Positions 17,357 through 26,592 are shown, counted from the stretch's first letter. The stretch: 64,000 bases of DNA from Nitrososphaeria archaeon (GCA_029775925.1 JARVKB010000004.1:62001-126000), one strand, 5' to 3'. The notes: generated by a model from the sequence alone, not told the origin. A program made the numbers and translations.

Positions 17357-18334
17357 TTAAGGATAGGAAAAATTTTTAATAATTTCATCTTCATTAAGGA
17401 GAAGATAGCAAAGCAAAGCTTTTTGTGAATGAAGCCTATTCTCAGCTTCATCCCAGACCAAAGACTTAGGGCCATCTATAACATCGTCGGTAACCTCTTC
17501 TCCCCTCTTTGCAGGTAAACAATGCATAAATATGGCATTAGATTTCGCTTTGCTCATGAGTTCATTATTAACTTGATACTTTGGTATAAATGTCTTTAAT
17601 CTCTTATCTCTTTCTTGTTCAAAGCCCATTGATACTATAGAATCTGTTATAACACAATCAGCATCCTTTACAGCTATTATGGGATCTTCTAAAATTTCTA
17701 TTCTTGCTTGTGTCTCTTTAGATATTCTTTTAGCGTTATCAATAGCTTCTTTTAAAGGACTATGGTCTTTCGGTGTTGCAACAGATATGTTAATACCCAT
17801 TAATGCTGCTCCTATCAACCAAGTATTACAAACGTTATTACCATCTCCCACCCATGCAACCTTTAATCCTCTCAATCGGCCTTTTGATTCAAGAAGAGTT
17901 TGTAAATCAGCCAAAATCTGAGCAGGATGGTAATTATTACTTAAACCATTTATTACAGGTACTGACGATGCTCTTGCCAATCTTATCAGATCTTCATGAA
18001 TATAAACTCTAGCCATAATTGCATCAACATATCTTGATAATGTTCTAGCCGTATCTTCTATACTCTCTCCACGACTTAATTGTAATTCACTAGTGCTAAG
18101 ATTAATAGCATGCCCCCCAAGCTGGAGCATCGCGGTTTCAAAGCTAACTCTCGTTCTCGTACTAGGTTTTTGGAAGATCATCGCAAGAACCTTATCTTTA
18201 AGTAATTTTCTGAAAAAGCCTTGCTTTGCCTCTTTCTTCAAAGTTATTGCTAGATTAAGAATTTTTTCAATTTCTTTCGAACTTAATTCCATCAAGGAGA
18301 GGATTGATCTACCCTTTATCAAGATGAATATCAC
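17357..18334 (-). CDS. argF: Ornithine carbamoyltransferase ArgF
   Basis: A 325-residue transcarbamylase converting ornithine and carbamoyl phosphate to citrulline for arginine synthesis. The carbamoyl-phosphate motif is PSTRTRVSFE, ornithine/carbamoyl contacts include GLSNNYHPAQILADL and DSIVSMGFE, and the catalytic HCLPAKRGEEVTD loop is present. The GTG at 18334 is two bases after the ftsY stop. A TTG four codons later (ILIKGRSIL, 18322) gives a more typical N-terminus. It is the only arginine gene in the window and is tacked onto a translation/secretion operon. Confidence 0.95.
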   Translation of the reverse strand: MIFILIKGRSILSLMELSSKEIEKILNLAITLKKEAKQGFFRKLLKDKVLAMIFQKPSTRTRVSFETAMLQLGGHAINLSTSELQLSRGESIEDTARTLSRYVDAIMARVYIHEDLIRLARASSVPVINGLSNNYHPAQILADLQTLLESKGRLRGLKVAWVGDGNNVCNTWLIGAALMGINISVATPKDHSPLKEAIDNAKRISKETQARIEILEDPIIAVKDADCVITDSIVSMGFEQERDKRLKTFIPKYQVNNELMSKAKSNAIFMHCLPAKRGEEVTDDVIDGPKSLVWDEAENRLHSQKALLCYLLLNEDEIIKNFSYP

Positions 18335-18336
18335 TT

Positions 18337-19242
18337 TTATTCAAATAAGGATGATATATAAGAGTCAACATTGAATTTAGCCAGATCGTCATAGCTCTGT
18401 CCAGTCCCAAGATAAATTATCGGTCTCCCTGTTGTGTAAACGATCGATAGAGCAGCCCCTCCTTTCACATCAGCATCAACCTTAGTTAATATTGCAGCAT
18501 CGAAATTAGTAAATTCTTGAAATTCTTTTGCTTGAGATACAGCATCATTGCCTGCTAGTGCATCCCCAACAAATATCTTCAAGTCAGGATTGACAACTCT
18601 TGTTATTTTAGCCATTTCTTCCATCAAATTCTTGCTTGTCTGCATTCTACCTGCAGTATCTATAAGTACAACATCTATCCTTTTTGATTTTGCATGTAAT
18701 ACAGCATCACGAGCGACTGCTGCTGGATCAGCACCATATTTTTGAGATATGACTTTTAAAGACAATCTCTCTGCATGCTCTGTGAGCTGCTCTATAGCTC
18801 CAGCACGATGCGTATCTGAACATGCTAAAATTACAGAAAATCCTGATTTTTTCAATAAATTGGCAAATTTTGCTATAGTAGTAGTCTTCCCAGTTCCATT
18901 CACGCCTAGAAATAGAATAATGAATGGTTCGCCCATAGCTCTCTTTTCTTTTATCATTTCAAGAACATTTAACTGCTTAGCTTCTGAAAAGATGTATTTT
19001 ATAATATTTATCAAACGCTCCTTAATGTAGTCTGAAGGGTTCATAAAGCGATGAATTTTATTGCCTACTATCTCACTCTTCAATTTTGATACCAACTCTT
19101 CAACTACCTCATAGGCTACATCACTCTCCATTAAGGCTATCTTGAAATCCCAAAGTATTTTGCTAACCTCTTTTTCATCTAAAGTTCTTTCTGTGATAGC
19201 TTTGTTCAAATTTTTAATGGCTGAACGAAGCTTATCAAACAT
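18337..19242 (-). CDS. ftsY: Signal recognition particle receptor FtsY
   Basis: A 301-residue SRP GTPase receptor. The helical N domain occupies about residues 1-95; the G domain has GVNGTGKTTTIAKFA, DTHRAGAIEQL, DTAGRMQTSKNLM, TKVDADVKGGAALS and GTGQSYDDLAKF. There is no long acidic or membrane-anchored A domain, as is usual in archaea. It docks SRP54-bound ribosomes at the membrane translocon. Part of the minus-strand run aIF6-pfdA-ftsY-argF, an order common in archaea except for argF. Confidence 0.97.
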   Translation of the reverse strand: MFDKLRSAIKNLNKAITERTLDEKEVSKILWDFKIALMESDVAYEVVEELVSKLKSEIVGNKIHRFMNPSDYIKERLINIIKYIFSEAKQLNVLEMIKEKRAMGEPFIILFLGVNGTGKTTTIAKFANLLKKSGFSVILACSDTHRAGAIEQLTEHAERLSLKVISQKYGADPAAVARDAVLHAKSKRIDVVLIDTAGRMQTSKNLMEEMAKITRVVNPDLKIFVGDALAGNDAVSQAKEFQEFTNFDAAILTKVDADVKGGAALSIVYTTGRPIIYLGTGQSYDDLAKFNVDSYISSLFE

Positions 19243-19283
19243 ATCTTTTCACTTTAAGTCTAACAAAAAGGTTCCTAGTAAGA

Positions 19284-19712
19284 TTATTGGGTCTTTCTTT
19301 GCTTTTCCAATAAAACATTTATAGCTGCTCTGTTAGAATTTATCCGTCTGGCAAGCTCTTCTTTTTGTGCTTCAAGCTTAGATATAGCATTCTCAAGTTC
19401 TTTTATCCTATCTTCTAAGAAACTTATGGTACCATCTTTTGTCTTCTCTATAACAACATCGGCACCTATACTAACTAAGAGTTTTTCGGGAGGTTTTGCA
19501 GACGCTTCTATGAAAATACCGCCCCCTATTGGTACTAAAAGATCTGAGGTTTCAGTGCTTGGGAAACCTCTTATTGCTTCCAGAGCCGCTCTACTTTCCA
19601 TTATGGCTCTGACCAAAAGAGATTCACGATTATTTATCTCATTAAAGTAGACCTCTAACGTTCTTAACTCCGCTACTAATGATTGAAGTTTTTCCTGCTC
19701 GCTCAATTTCAT
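19284..19712 (-). CDS. pfdA: Prefoldin alpha subunit
   Basis: A 142-residue prefoldin alpha protein: two long coiled-coil helices (about 1-45 and 90-140) with a central four-strand beta-hairpin region containing VPIGGGIFIEAS, VSIGADVVIEKT, typical of the alpha class. Two alpha and four beta subunits make the jellyfish-shaped holdase that hands nascent proteins to the thermosome. The beta subunit is encoded at 37767-38126. Confidence 0.95.
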   Translation of the reverse strand: MKLSEQEKLQSLVAELRTLEVYFNEINNRESLLVRAIMESRAALEAIRGFPSTETSDLLVPIGGGIFIEASAKPPEKLLVSIGADVVIEKTKDGTISFLEDRIKELENAISKLEAQKEELARRINSNRAAINVLLEKQRKTQ

Positions 19713-19750
19713 CTAACAAATTAAATACTAGCTGTAATTTAAGAATATAG

Positions 19751-20371
19751 TTAAACTTTTAGGGCTCTACTAAGTATCAAAAGTTCTGAACCATTGGTAA
19801 GGCTTCCTACAACAGCATTCTTAGAATTTGCTATTATGCCTGAAGCCACATATGGTACTCCACTATTGACTGTCGACGGCTCGGCATCAACTTTAAATAT
19901 ATCACGAATTTTTTTTACTTCAACTTCTGAAGCTTTTGGATGAACTACTGCCCCCGAGTTTGTTGCTACAGCCATAGCACCTATTTGATAATAAGATGCT
20001 ATACTCATAGTTTCAACTTGAACATCAAAAACATCAGCAAAAATTTTAATTGCTTGGTTCGGTAAAATTTCTGAAGCTATTGCACCATAATCGTTTACAA
20101 CAATTAAATTCCCTACAGATGTGTATTTAGTTGGCAATCTTTCTACAGGTAAGCCTGTCTCTTTTTTTATCTCTCTTATTTCTTCATCCTCAGCAAGTCT
20201 AGAGACCATTATGCCTTTATTGTTCATGGCAACAAGAGGGCCTATCAACCTTAAGCCACTTATAGATACTTTAATAAGTTCTACGCCCAAAAAAGAGGAT
20301 AGTTTAGAAGCTTTTGTGCTTGCTAATCCCTTTGGTACCAAAAGAAACTTATCATTACACTTCATAAACAT
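19751..20371 (-). CDS. eif6: Translation initiation factor 6 (aIF6)
   Basis: A 206-residue protein of the eIF6 family, a five-fold pseudosymmetric ring that binds the large ribosomal subunit and prevents premature joining. Repeat signatures are visible: NNKGIMVSRLAEDEEIREI, VVNDYGAIASEIL, TNSGAVVHPKASEVEVKKI and ANSKNAVVGSLTNGSEL. A start at the third codon (MKCNDKF) is equally possible. It heads the pfdA-ftsY-argF run. The ribosomal LX/L18a gene that often follows aIF6 is missing here. Confidence 0.95.
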   Translation of the reverse strand: MFMKCNDKFLLVPKGLASTKASKLSSFLGVELIKVSISGLRLIGPLVAMNNKGIMVSRLAEDEEIREIKKETGLPVERLPTKYTSVGNLIVVNDYGAIASEILPNQAIKIFADVFDVQVETMSIASYYQIGAMAVATNSGAVVHPKASEVEVKKIRDIFKVDAEPSTVNSGVPYVASGIIANSKNAVVGSLTNGSELLILSRALKV

Positions 20372-20550
20372 GCCGATATTTGGACTTCTGTAAACATCTA
20401 AAAGGTGAATCGCCAGTCGTTAACAGCCCCCATTCATTTTTACTCATGTGTAAATTAACATTTATATGTTTTCTTAACTGGAAATTATTTACTCCATAAC
20501 ATTTATCATATAGAAATAACAAATATAGTTTGCTCCTTTAGGTAATTATT

Positions 20551-22059
20551 ATGAAGGCAGTAATACTTGCTGGAGGGTATGGGACAAGACTTTGGCCATT
20601 GACTCTCATAAGACCAAAGCCTATGCTATTATTAGGTGTTAAGCCTGCCATTTGTCATATAATAGAATATTTGTTAAGCTATGGCTTTAATGAGATAATC
20701 ATCACTATAAATTACATGAAGGATAAGATCGTGGGCTGTCTTAAGAGTTACCAAGATCTCGATGTAAAATTGATTTATTCTGATGAAAGTTCACCTTTGG
20801 GGACTGCTGGCTCAGTAAAAAATGTAGCAAATTATTTAGACGATACCTTTGTATTAATTCAAGGTGATAATATAACAAACATCGATCTAATGAAGATGCT
20901 AGATTTTCATAAAAAGAAGAAAGGAATTGTTACAATAGCATTGAAAGAAGTCAATAAGCCTTATCTATTTGGTGTTGTTAAAACGAACTTTGATGGGCAG
21001 ATTATACTTTTTAAAGAAAAGCCAAATATTAAAGAATGCTTCAGCAACACCATTAATACAGGCATTTACATACTTGAACCTAAAATTTTGGATTATATAC
21101 CTTGTGAAAAAGAATATGATTTTGCAAAAGATCTTTTCCCTCAACTTTTAAGTGAAAATAAGAGACTATATGGATTCGAGGCTGAAGGCTTTTGGGTCGA
21201 TATTGGCTCTCCTGAAGGATATTTAGAGGCCTCGAACTGGGTTTTAAGTAGATTAAAAGGAAAAAACATATTAAATGCAGAAGTTAGGAATTCGACAATA
21301 AAAGGTCCAGTTTTTATCGGCAAAGACACAATTATTGATGATGTAATAATTTATGGACCAACGGTAATTGGTGAGAGATGTAAGATAAAAAAAGACACGA
21401 TAATAAATTCTTACTCTGTAATTGAATCAGACGTTGAGGTATCAATAAATACGAATATCAAAGCATCAATTATTTATAAAGATGCTCAAATAGGGAGCCG
21501 TTCTCAGCTTAGCAATTGTATAATAGATGAGGGATGTAATGTTGGAGATAACGTAATAATTGGTAGCAATTCAATAATAGGTGCTAGATGTGAGATAGGC
21601 AACTTTGCTAGTGTTTGTAATGATTCAAGAGTTTGGCCAGAAATCAAAGTTGAACCTAAATCAATTGTAAAAGGTTTCGTTAAGCATCTTGAAGAATTTC
21701 ACAAGACAGTCTGTAAACCAAAAATTATTGATAAGGAGATCGCTAGAAGAATTCTCGGGAGATTACCACCAGACAAAGCTTTCTACTTCTTTAAAGGAGT
21801 GGGAGATTTTATAGGTCAAGTAGCTTTTTCTCTTGATGAATTCTGTAATTTACTTAATGTGGTAAGCACAGAGTCTATAGAATTTCACATAAATAGAAAA
21901 GATTTTGAAAACTGGATAAAATTCCTTGGAGATATAGAGCTAGCAAACTCTATCAAGGAAATTGAAGAGAAGAAGTTTAGGGGAGAAAGCCTTAGAAAAG
22001 AGCTTCATGATCTTGTAGAAAAACGTTGTAAAGAATTACACAAAGTTATTGACCAATAA
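20551..22059 (+). CDS. Sugar nucleotidyltransferase with left-handed helix and DUF5752-like C-terminus
   Basis: A 502-residue protein with three parts. The N-terminal 230 residues are a nucleotidyltransferase (GGYGTRLWPLTLIRPKPMLLLG, GTAGSVKNV, QGDNITNID, GFWVDIGSPEGY) of the mannose-1-phosphate guanylyltransferase/glucose-1-phosphate transferase type. Residues about 240-385 are hexapeptide repeats (VIIYGPTVIGERCKI, GSNSIIGARCEIG). The last 110 residues (KAFYFFKGVGDFIGQ ... DFENWIKFLGDIELA ... LRKELHDLVEKR) resemble DUF5752, an unstudied domain that elsewhere occurs alone or with glycosyltransferases. The following gene is a membrane glycosyltransferase, so the product is probably a sugar donor for a surface glycan. 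Confidence 0.88.
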   Translation: MKAVILAGGYGTRLWPLTLIRPKPMLLLGVKPAICHIIEYLLSYGFNEIIITINYMKDKIVGCLKSYQDLDVKLIYSDESSPLGTAGSVKNVANYLDDTFVLIQGDNITNIDLMKMLDFHKKKKGIVTIALKEVNKPYLFGVVKTNFDGQIILFKEKPNIKECFSNTINTGIYILEPKILDYIPCEKEYDFAKDLFPQLLSENKRLYGFEAEGFWVDIGSPEGYLEASNWVLSRLKGKNILNAEVRNSTIKGPVFIGKDTIIDDVIIYGPTVIGERCKIKKDTIINSYSVIESDVEVSINTNIKASIIYKDAQIGSRSQLSNCIIDEGCNVGDNVIIGSNSIIGARCEIGNFASVCNDSRVWPEIKVEPKSIVKGFVKHLEEFHKTVCKPKIIDKEIARRILGRLPPDKAFYFFKGVGDFIGQVAFSLDEFCNLLNVVSTESIEFHINRKDFENWIKFLGDIELANSIKEIEEKKFRGESLRKELHDLVEKRCKELHKVIDQ

Positions 22060-22099
22060 TTTAATTAACATTTTATCTTCTGTGCAAATTGAGGACTAA

Positions 22100-23542
22100 A
22101 TGATAAACCTTGATACTTTGTTTTTACTTATTATTATCTCCACAAGTTTACCTTTTTTGGCTATTTCTTACAATTACCTTATTCTTATAACAGCAGCAAT
22201 TAATTATAATATGAAGATCAAGAAAATAATGGAAAGTTCAAAAAGATTAATCAATCCACCAAAGATTACAATAATCATATCTTCTTTTAATGAACGCTAT
22301 GTAATAGAGCGAGGGATAAATTCTGCAAAATCGATAGCTTATCCAAAGGATAAGCTACAAATAATAGTGGCTGATGATTCGACAGATGAAACTTTTCAGA
22401 TTGCTAAGAATAAAGTGAATGAGTTATTAACTGAAGGATACGATATTCAGATCATTCATAGAGATAGAAGAGAAGGTTTCAAAGCAGGTGCCTTGAACAA
22501 TTCATTAAAGTTTGCCAAAGGTGATTACATTCTTATAATGGATGCTGATTCTATCCTCCCAAAAGATATTTTGATGAAATCTATTCCTTTAATGGAGGAA
22601 GGACGGGCATTCATATCATTTAAAATAGGCCATTTTAATAGAGATTACAGTTGGGTATCCAAGGCTTGTGCATTATCGGTAGATACGTACGAAACACTAG
22701 AAAGGGCTGCAAGAAACGTTTTAAATCTACCTTTTTGCCTCAGTGGTGCATGTTCTTTGATTCGTAAAGATTACTTAGAGCGAGTCGGAGGATGGTCACA
22801 AGATATTCTGACTGATGACATGGACATATCTTGTAAATTCTTTTTAAAAGGTAAAAATGGTCTTTTCATTAAAGATATAATTGTCCCAGGAGAAGATCCG
22901 CCTATTCTTGAGGCATGGAAAAGACAGACTGCCCGTAATGCAGAGGGCATTGCTCAATGCTTAAGAAAGTATTTCTTAAGCATTTTGCGTAGTAAAATTT
23001 GCATTATTTCAAAGATAGAATTTATTCTACTATTAATTTGGCCCTTTGCTAGCATAGGCTGGATTACAACTACATTATTTGGAGTATTAAGTTTATTATT
23101 CAAATTTCAAGTTACGTCTAGTTTATTTCAAAATCCCATATATATCATTTCAGTCATGACTCCGGCAACGATAATATTTTTTATACCATGCTATGTGCTA
23201 AAATTATACGATCAGGACATTAAAAAGAATCTTTTGACCATAATTTTAATGTATTACTATCAACTGAGTATGGCTATATCGATTTCGATAAGTTGTATAA
23301 AAGGAATATTTGGACTTAAACATGAATTTTTCAGAACACCGAAATACGGTTTAAAAGACAGTGAAGGCCAATGGAAAGGCAGGTATAGAATTTTTATGAA
23401 TAAAATATCTATCTTAGAACTCCTTATTGCTTTTATATTAGGCGCTTTAAGCGTAATAGCATTTCTTAATTCATCATACTTTTTAGGACTTAACCTTTTA
23501 ACATTTTCTATAATAACGATCTGGTCATTGTGTGTAAGGTAA
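22100..23542 (+). CDS. Membrane-embedded family 2 glycosyltransferase
   Basis: A 480-residue processive-type GT2 protein. After one N-terminal membrane helix comes the GT-A domain with IISSFNERYVIERG, VADDSTDET, MDADSILPKDIL and TDDMDISCKFFLKG; a QTARN sequence replaces the QxxRW motif. At least five hydrophobic segments follow between residues 310 and 480. The layout is that of cellulose/hyaluronan synthase-like enzymes, with donor and product unknown. It lies 40 bases after the nucleotidyltransferase, suggesting a two-gene surface-polysaccharide operon. Confidence 0.88.
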   Translation: MINLDTLFLLIIISTSLPFLAISYNYLILITAAINYNMKIKKIMESSKRLINPPKITIIISSFNERYVIERGINSAKSIAYPKDKLQIIVADDSTDETFQIAKNKVNELLTEGYDIQIIHRDRREGFKAGALNNSLKFAKGDYILIMDADSILPKDILMKSIPLMEEGRAFISFKIGHFNRDYSWVSKACALSVDTYETLERAARNVLNLPFCLSGACSLIRKDYLERVGGWSQDILTDDMDISCKFFLKGKNGLFIKDIIVPGEDPPILEAWKRQTARNAEGIAQCLRKYFLSILRSKICIISKIEFILLLIWPFASIGWITTTLFGVLSLLFKFQVTSSLFQNPIYIISVMTPATIIFFIPCYVLKLYDQDIKKNLLTIILMYYYQLSMAISISISCIKGIFGLKHEFFRTPKYGLKDSEGQWKGRYRIFMNKISILELLIAFILGALSVIAFLNSSYFLGLNLLTFSIITIWSLCVR

Positions 23543-23564
23543 ATATTTAGCTAAAATGATAAAT

Positions 23565-23921
23565 TCAAGGAGGAAAAATCTTCAAAATCTCTTCTCTCAA
23601 TTTAAGAAGCTGATTTTTCGTTAACGATCTTTCTTTTTTCATAATTCTTTTTAAACTCTTCAAAATTAATGAAGCAACCTCGGGTCTATGTATCCAACGG
23701 CATTTTGCACAGCCCCATACAAGTTTACCACTTAGCTCTCCAATTTTTAGGACTCCGCCAGTTATTCCATCCTGGCAAGGATAGAAGGGACAGAAGCACC
23801 AAGTACAGTCTTGGCCATCAAAATGGCAAGGGTAGTATTTACAATCCTTCTTTGGACCTATAATTTTGTTATATTTTATAACTTCCTCAAAGTATTCTAT
23901 GTTAGACACTATATGAATCAA
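23565..23921 (-). CDS. Cysteine-rich small-domain protein (PF04071-like)
   Basis: A 118-residue protein with a dense cysteine/histidine pattern: CKYYPCHFDGQDCTWCFCPFYPCQDG, then WGCAKCRWIHRPEVA. This matches the cysteine-rich small domain (PF04071), a predicted metal-binding module known to occur next to or fused with cobalamin genes. A basic C-terminal helix follows. Its function is unknown; a link to the corrinoid genes at 59-64 kb is conceivable but they are far away. It converges with the glycosyltransferase gene. Confidence 0.75.
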   Translation of the reverse strand: MIHIVSNIEYFEEVIKYNKIIGPKKDCKYYPCHFDGQDCTWCFCPFYPCQDGITGGVLKIGELSGKLVWGCAKCRWIHRPEVASLILKSLKRIMKKERSLTKNQLLKLREEILKIFPP

Positions 23922-24004
23922 TCTTAATTCTAATATAAACTCTGCTTTTAGTTGAGGGTTAAAGTTTAAACATAACTTCCAATTTTAAGATTTTAGGTGA
24001 TAAT

Positions 24005-24241
24005 TTGCAACCTACAATCCCGAAAGGGAAGGCAATAGGTTTCAAGCCTTTGATTGAGGAGTGGAGCTACTATTCTCTTGACGATGGTAATATACTTGGA
24101 GTAAAAGCTGTAGTATCAAAGGTCATAAAAACGGAACAATTCGACGCAACAGGTTTGCCAGTTTATGTATTCCATTCTACAAATGTTGTTCAAGTACTTA
24201 CACAAGATGAGTATAAGGCAATCATAAAACTCCAAAAATAG
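24005..24241 (+). CDS. Conserved-looking small protein of unknown function
   Basis: A 78-residue ORF starting with TTG preceded by GGTGAT at the right distance, which supports translation. The sequence has a beta-rich pattern (SYYSLDDGNILGVKAVVSKVIKT, then GLPVYVFHSTNVVQVL). I do not recognise a family. It is divergent from the cysteine-rich gene and convergent with L31e, from which it is separated by four bases. Confidence 0.55.
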   Translation: MQPTIPKGKAIGFKPLIEEWSYYSLDDGNILGVKAVVSKVIKTEQFDATGLPVYVFHSTNVVQVLTQDEYKAIIKLQK

Positions 24242-24245
24242 GATT

Positions 24246-24518
24246 TTATTCTTCTGTTGGGAGAGAGATCGTAACTACTCCGTCTTCGTCCTTTACCATC
24301 TTTACTGTTATCTTTCTCGGAAAATTTCTTATCCCTTTTTCCCACACCTTCTCGTTTAGCTCTGGCGATAGTTTTATTTCAGAAGATTTCATATGCTTTA
24401 TTGCAAATTCTCTTATGACGTTTATCGTTCTTTTAGCCCTTCTTTGCTTAGGAGCTAATACTATTCTTCCTAAAGGAATTGTGTAGATCCTTTCTATTTT
24501 TTCTTTTTCTTCGGTCAA
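24246..24518 (-). CDS. rpl31e: Large ribosomal subunit protein L31e
   Basis: A 90-residue L31e protein, located near the nascent-chain exit tunnel. Typical features: YTIPLGRIVLAPKQRRAKRTINVIREFAIKHMKS, then LNEKVWEKGIRNFPRKITVKMVKDEDG. It lies eight bases after L39e, as in many archaea. Confidence 0.96.
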   Translation of the reverse strand: MTEEKEKIERIYTIPLGRIVLAPKQRRAKRTINVIREFAIKHMKSSEIKLSPELNEKVWEKGIRNFPRKITVKMVKDEDGVVTISLPTEE

Positions 24519-24526
24519 TTAAATTA

Positions 24527-24682
24527 TCACACCTTGAGCTTCTTTCTTCTCCACATCCTTCTTTTTGGATTTGTTCTAACATTTCTTTTTGTTCTTATAA
24601 TTACCCAAGCAGGAACAGAGGAATTTTGTTTCATCTTTTTAATCAACCTTTTTTTGAGACCTGAAGGTTTTATTTTTCCCAA
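24527..24682 (-). CDS. rpl39e: Large ribosomal subunit protein L39e (missing from ORF track)
   Basis: A 51-residue gene too short for the track. The product begins [17 protein letters not shown] and contains the diagnostic [24 protein letters not shown] of L39e, which lines the exit tunnel. The TTG at 24682 gives exactly the usual archaeal length and has GTGAT just upstream; an in-frame ATG at 24700 would add six residues. It lies eight bases downstream of the PDCD5 gene and eight upstream of L31e. Confidence 0.95.
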   Translation of the reverse strand: MGKIKPSGLKKRLIKKMKQNSSVPAWVIIRTKRNVRTNPKRRMWRRKKLKV

Positions 24683-24690
24683 TTCTATCA

Positions 24691-24957
24691 CTAAGTCCAT
24701 CTTATCTTAAATTCCCTTCTTGGCTTTTGAATAGCCAACAATAGTTGCTTAAATTCTTCATCAGTAAGAGGTTCTTTAATTTTTCCTGAAGAAGCAAGTT
24801 GAATAACATACTCCTCTACCATGTCTGCTAGCTCTGGCTTTACAATCTTAATATTGTTCAATCTTTGACGAGCTTCTGATGTGAGTAGAACTTTTATTAA
24901 TCTATCCTTTATAATTTGTTTTTTGACTTCCTCCTGGTTTCTAAAACCTTCAGCCAA
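24691..24957 (-). CDS. PDCD5/TFAR19-family DNA-binding protein
   Basis: An 88-residue helical protein of the PDCD5 family, widespread in archaea and eukaryotes. Signature: [45 protein letters not shown]. Nucleic-acid binding has been reported for archaeal members, but the cellular role is unsettled. In archaea it usually lies between S19e and L39e, as here. Confidence 0.94.
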   Translation of the reverse strand: MAEGFRNQEEVKKQIIKDRLIKVLLTSEARQRLNNIKIVKPELADMVEEYVIQLASSGKIKEPLTDEEFKQLLLAIQKPRREFKIRWT

Positions 24958-24971
24958 TATTATCGCCCACC

Positions 24972-25430
24972 TTAGGAGTATCTAGCCAAAGAAGGATTTG
25001 TTTTGACAAGATCTTCGAAGATCTCCGTACTTAGTCTATCGAGCAATGCTCTACCTTGGCTTGTTAAAATTCGCCCCTTCCTATCAAGTTTTGTGATAAG
25101 ACCTGACGCTTCTAATTGTTGTAGCGCCTTTCTTACTGCCGAACCTCCTGAATCCCTATGATGAGCCAAAGAATATCCAACTCTTTTTCTTCCTCCATAC
25201 ATTATCCTCAAATCGCTAACTCCTATTGGGCCATGAAGATAAATCTTTCTCAGTAATGAAGCACAACGAGTGTACCACCAATCCTTGTCTTGTGGAGGTC
25301 GCTCAGCATGAGAGCCTGTCTTTACATAGATGGCCCAAGCTGGCGGTGAGACCTGAGGATACTTTCTTTTTAGCTCTTCAGCCAACCTTTTTATCAGCAA
25401 GTCCTGAGGTACATCATGAACGTTTACCAT
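24972..25430 (-). CDS. rps19e: Small ribosomal subunit protein S19e
   Basis: A 152-residue S19e protein with TGSHAERPPQDKDWWYTRCASLLRKIYLHGPIGVSDLR and a winged-helix-like C-terminal half (GGSAVRKALQQLEASGLITK). It is required for small-subunit maturation in eukaryotes. It is first in the S19e-PDCD5-L39e-L31e minus-strand operon. Confidence 0.96.
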   Translation of the reverse strand: MVNVHDVPQDLLIKRLAEELKRKYPQVSPPAWAIYVKTGSHAERPPQDKDWWYTRCASLLRKIYLHGPIGVSDLRIMYGGRKRVGYSLAHHRDSGGSAVRKALQQLEASGLITKLDRKGRILTSQGRALLDRLSTEIFEDLVKTNPSLARYS

Positions 25431-25525
25431 TTTTTATCTCAACACCAAAGATTTTTCAATCGATTTTAAGCTTTGCAGTTTATTCTAGTTATTGAGATAT
25501 ATTTAGGTTTCGATCAAATTTACTT

Positions 25526-25825
25526 TCATCTTTCAACTATTTTTCTATAGATATGTCCGCATTCTAAACATCTTATTCTTATCGATTTTGGCCTATTCCC
25601 AAGCCTTACAAGTGAGTTTATGCCAGGTACTATGAACTTTTTACAACCTTTGCAGAAAAGTTGTCTTTTTTCGTAGGGTAATCTTATATTAAACTTCATA
25701 CATATCTTTTTAGCTATATGTGCTTGTCTCTGGGCTAATTCCATATTTTTTCTAGCATTATTAAGCGCATTCTCTAATAGTATATCTATTCTTTGTAGGG
25801 CAATGTCTTTTATATATGAGGGCAA
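25526..25825 (-). CDS. rnp4: RNase P protein subunit Rpp21 (Rnp4)
   Basis: Archaeal RNase P component 4 (Rpp21/Rpr2). Two helices (DIALQRIDILLENALNNARKNMELAQRQAHIAKKI) precede a zinc ribbon CKGC ... CLEC with LVRLGNRPKSIRIRC between. The track start at 25873 adds a hydrophobic leader (LFIAVLFLFLVG) unknown in this family and overlaps the divergent nep1 gene. The in-frame TTG at 25825 (PSYIKDIALQRI) gives about 99 residues, the normal length, so I use it. Confidence 0.9.
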   Translation of the reverse strand: MPSYIKDIALQRIDILLENALNNARKNMELAQRQAHIAKKICMKFNIRLPYEKRQLFCKGCKKFIVPGINSLVRLGNRPKSIRIRCLECGHIYRKIVER

Positions 25826-25861
25826 ACCAACCAAAAATAAAAAAAGGACTGCGATAAAAAG

Positions 25862-26560
25862 TTGACTTTGCAAATTAAAAAATCATTGACAATGATTCTT
25901 GCGGAATCTGCTTTAGAGTTGGTTCCTCATGAAATTCAGAAACATTCATCAGTTATAAAACACGCATTATCAAAAAGAAAGAAAGTTAGCGATATACTGT
26001 TAGATAGAAGCTACCATCATTCAGCTATGCTAAAGCTAAAGAATGCTTACAAGAGGGGAAGACCCGACATTGTTCATTTTTCCCTTCTTGAGGCAACTTC
26101 TTCCCCCCTCTATATAAAAGGCTTTATGAAAATTTATGTTCACAGTCTAAACGATGAAATAATAGAAATAAAAGATCTGGTTAGGTTGCCAAAGACTTAC
26201 TTTAGATTCGAAGGGTTGATGGAAAAGTTATTCAAAGAAAGAAAGATTACTTCGCCAAATAATAAAACTTTACTTGAGATAAGGAAGCAATCTTTTAAAG
26301 AATTTATTTCTGAGATCGATCCATCTGTTGTTATAGGTCTGTCAAGGTTAGGAGAGAGGAATAGTTTTGAAGGAGTTGCAAAAAAATTGGCAGAGTACGA
26401 CAGACCTGCTTTCGTTGTTGGAGGTTTTCCGAAAGGTCATTTCTCTAAGAGTATAATGTCAGAACTTGATAAACTCTACTCTTGCCATGAATTACCTCTT
26501 GAGTCTCATTTAGTAATAGCGAGAATTATTTATGAGTTTGAAAAGCAACTGAAGATATAG
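25862..26560 (+). CDS. nep1: rRNA pseudouridine N1-methyltransferase Nep1/Emg1
   Basis: A SPOUT-class methyltransferase that methylates a pseudouridine in helix 35 of 16S rRNA. Features: LAESALELVPHEIQKH, LLDRSYHHSAMLKL with the conserved HH, RGRPDIVHFSLLEATSSPL, RLPKTYFRFEGLMEKL and, near the C-terminal knot, VVGGFPKGHFS. The track begins at a TTG (25862); the ATG at 25892 (MILAESALELVP) is the likelier start by family comparison. Divergent from rnp4. Confidence 0.95.
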   Translation: MTLQIKKSLTMILAESALELVPHEIQKHSSVIKHALSKRKKVSDILLDRSYHHSAMLKLKNAYKRGRPDIVHFSLLEATSSPLYIKGFMKIYVHSLNDEIIEIKDLVRLPKTYFRFEGLMEKLFKERKITSPNNKTLLEIRKQSFKEFISEIDPSVVIGLSRLGERNSFEGVAKKLAEYDRPAFVVGGFPKGHFSKSIMSELDKLYSCHELPLESHLVIARIIYEFEKQLKI

Positions 26561-26592
26561 AATAGGTCAAGAATCACAAAATTTAAAGCAAT

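Noticed and set aside
25826-25873. Hydrophobic N-terminal extension of Rpp21 in the ORF track
   Set aside because: It overlaps the divergent nep1 start region and is not found in the Rpp21 family; an in-frame TTG at 25825 gives the normal protein.
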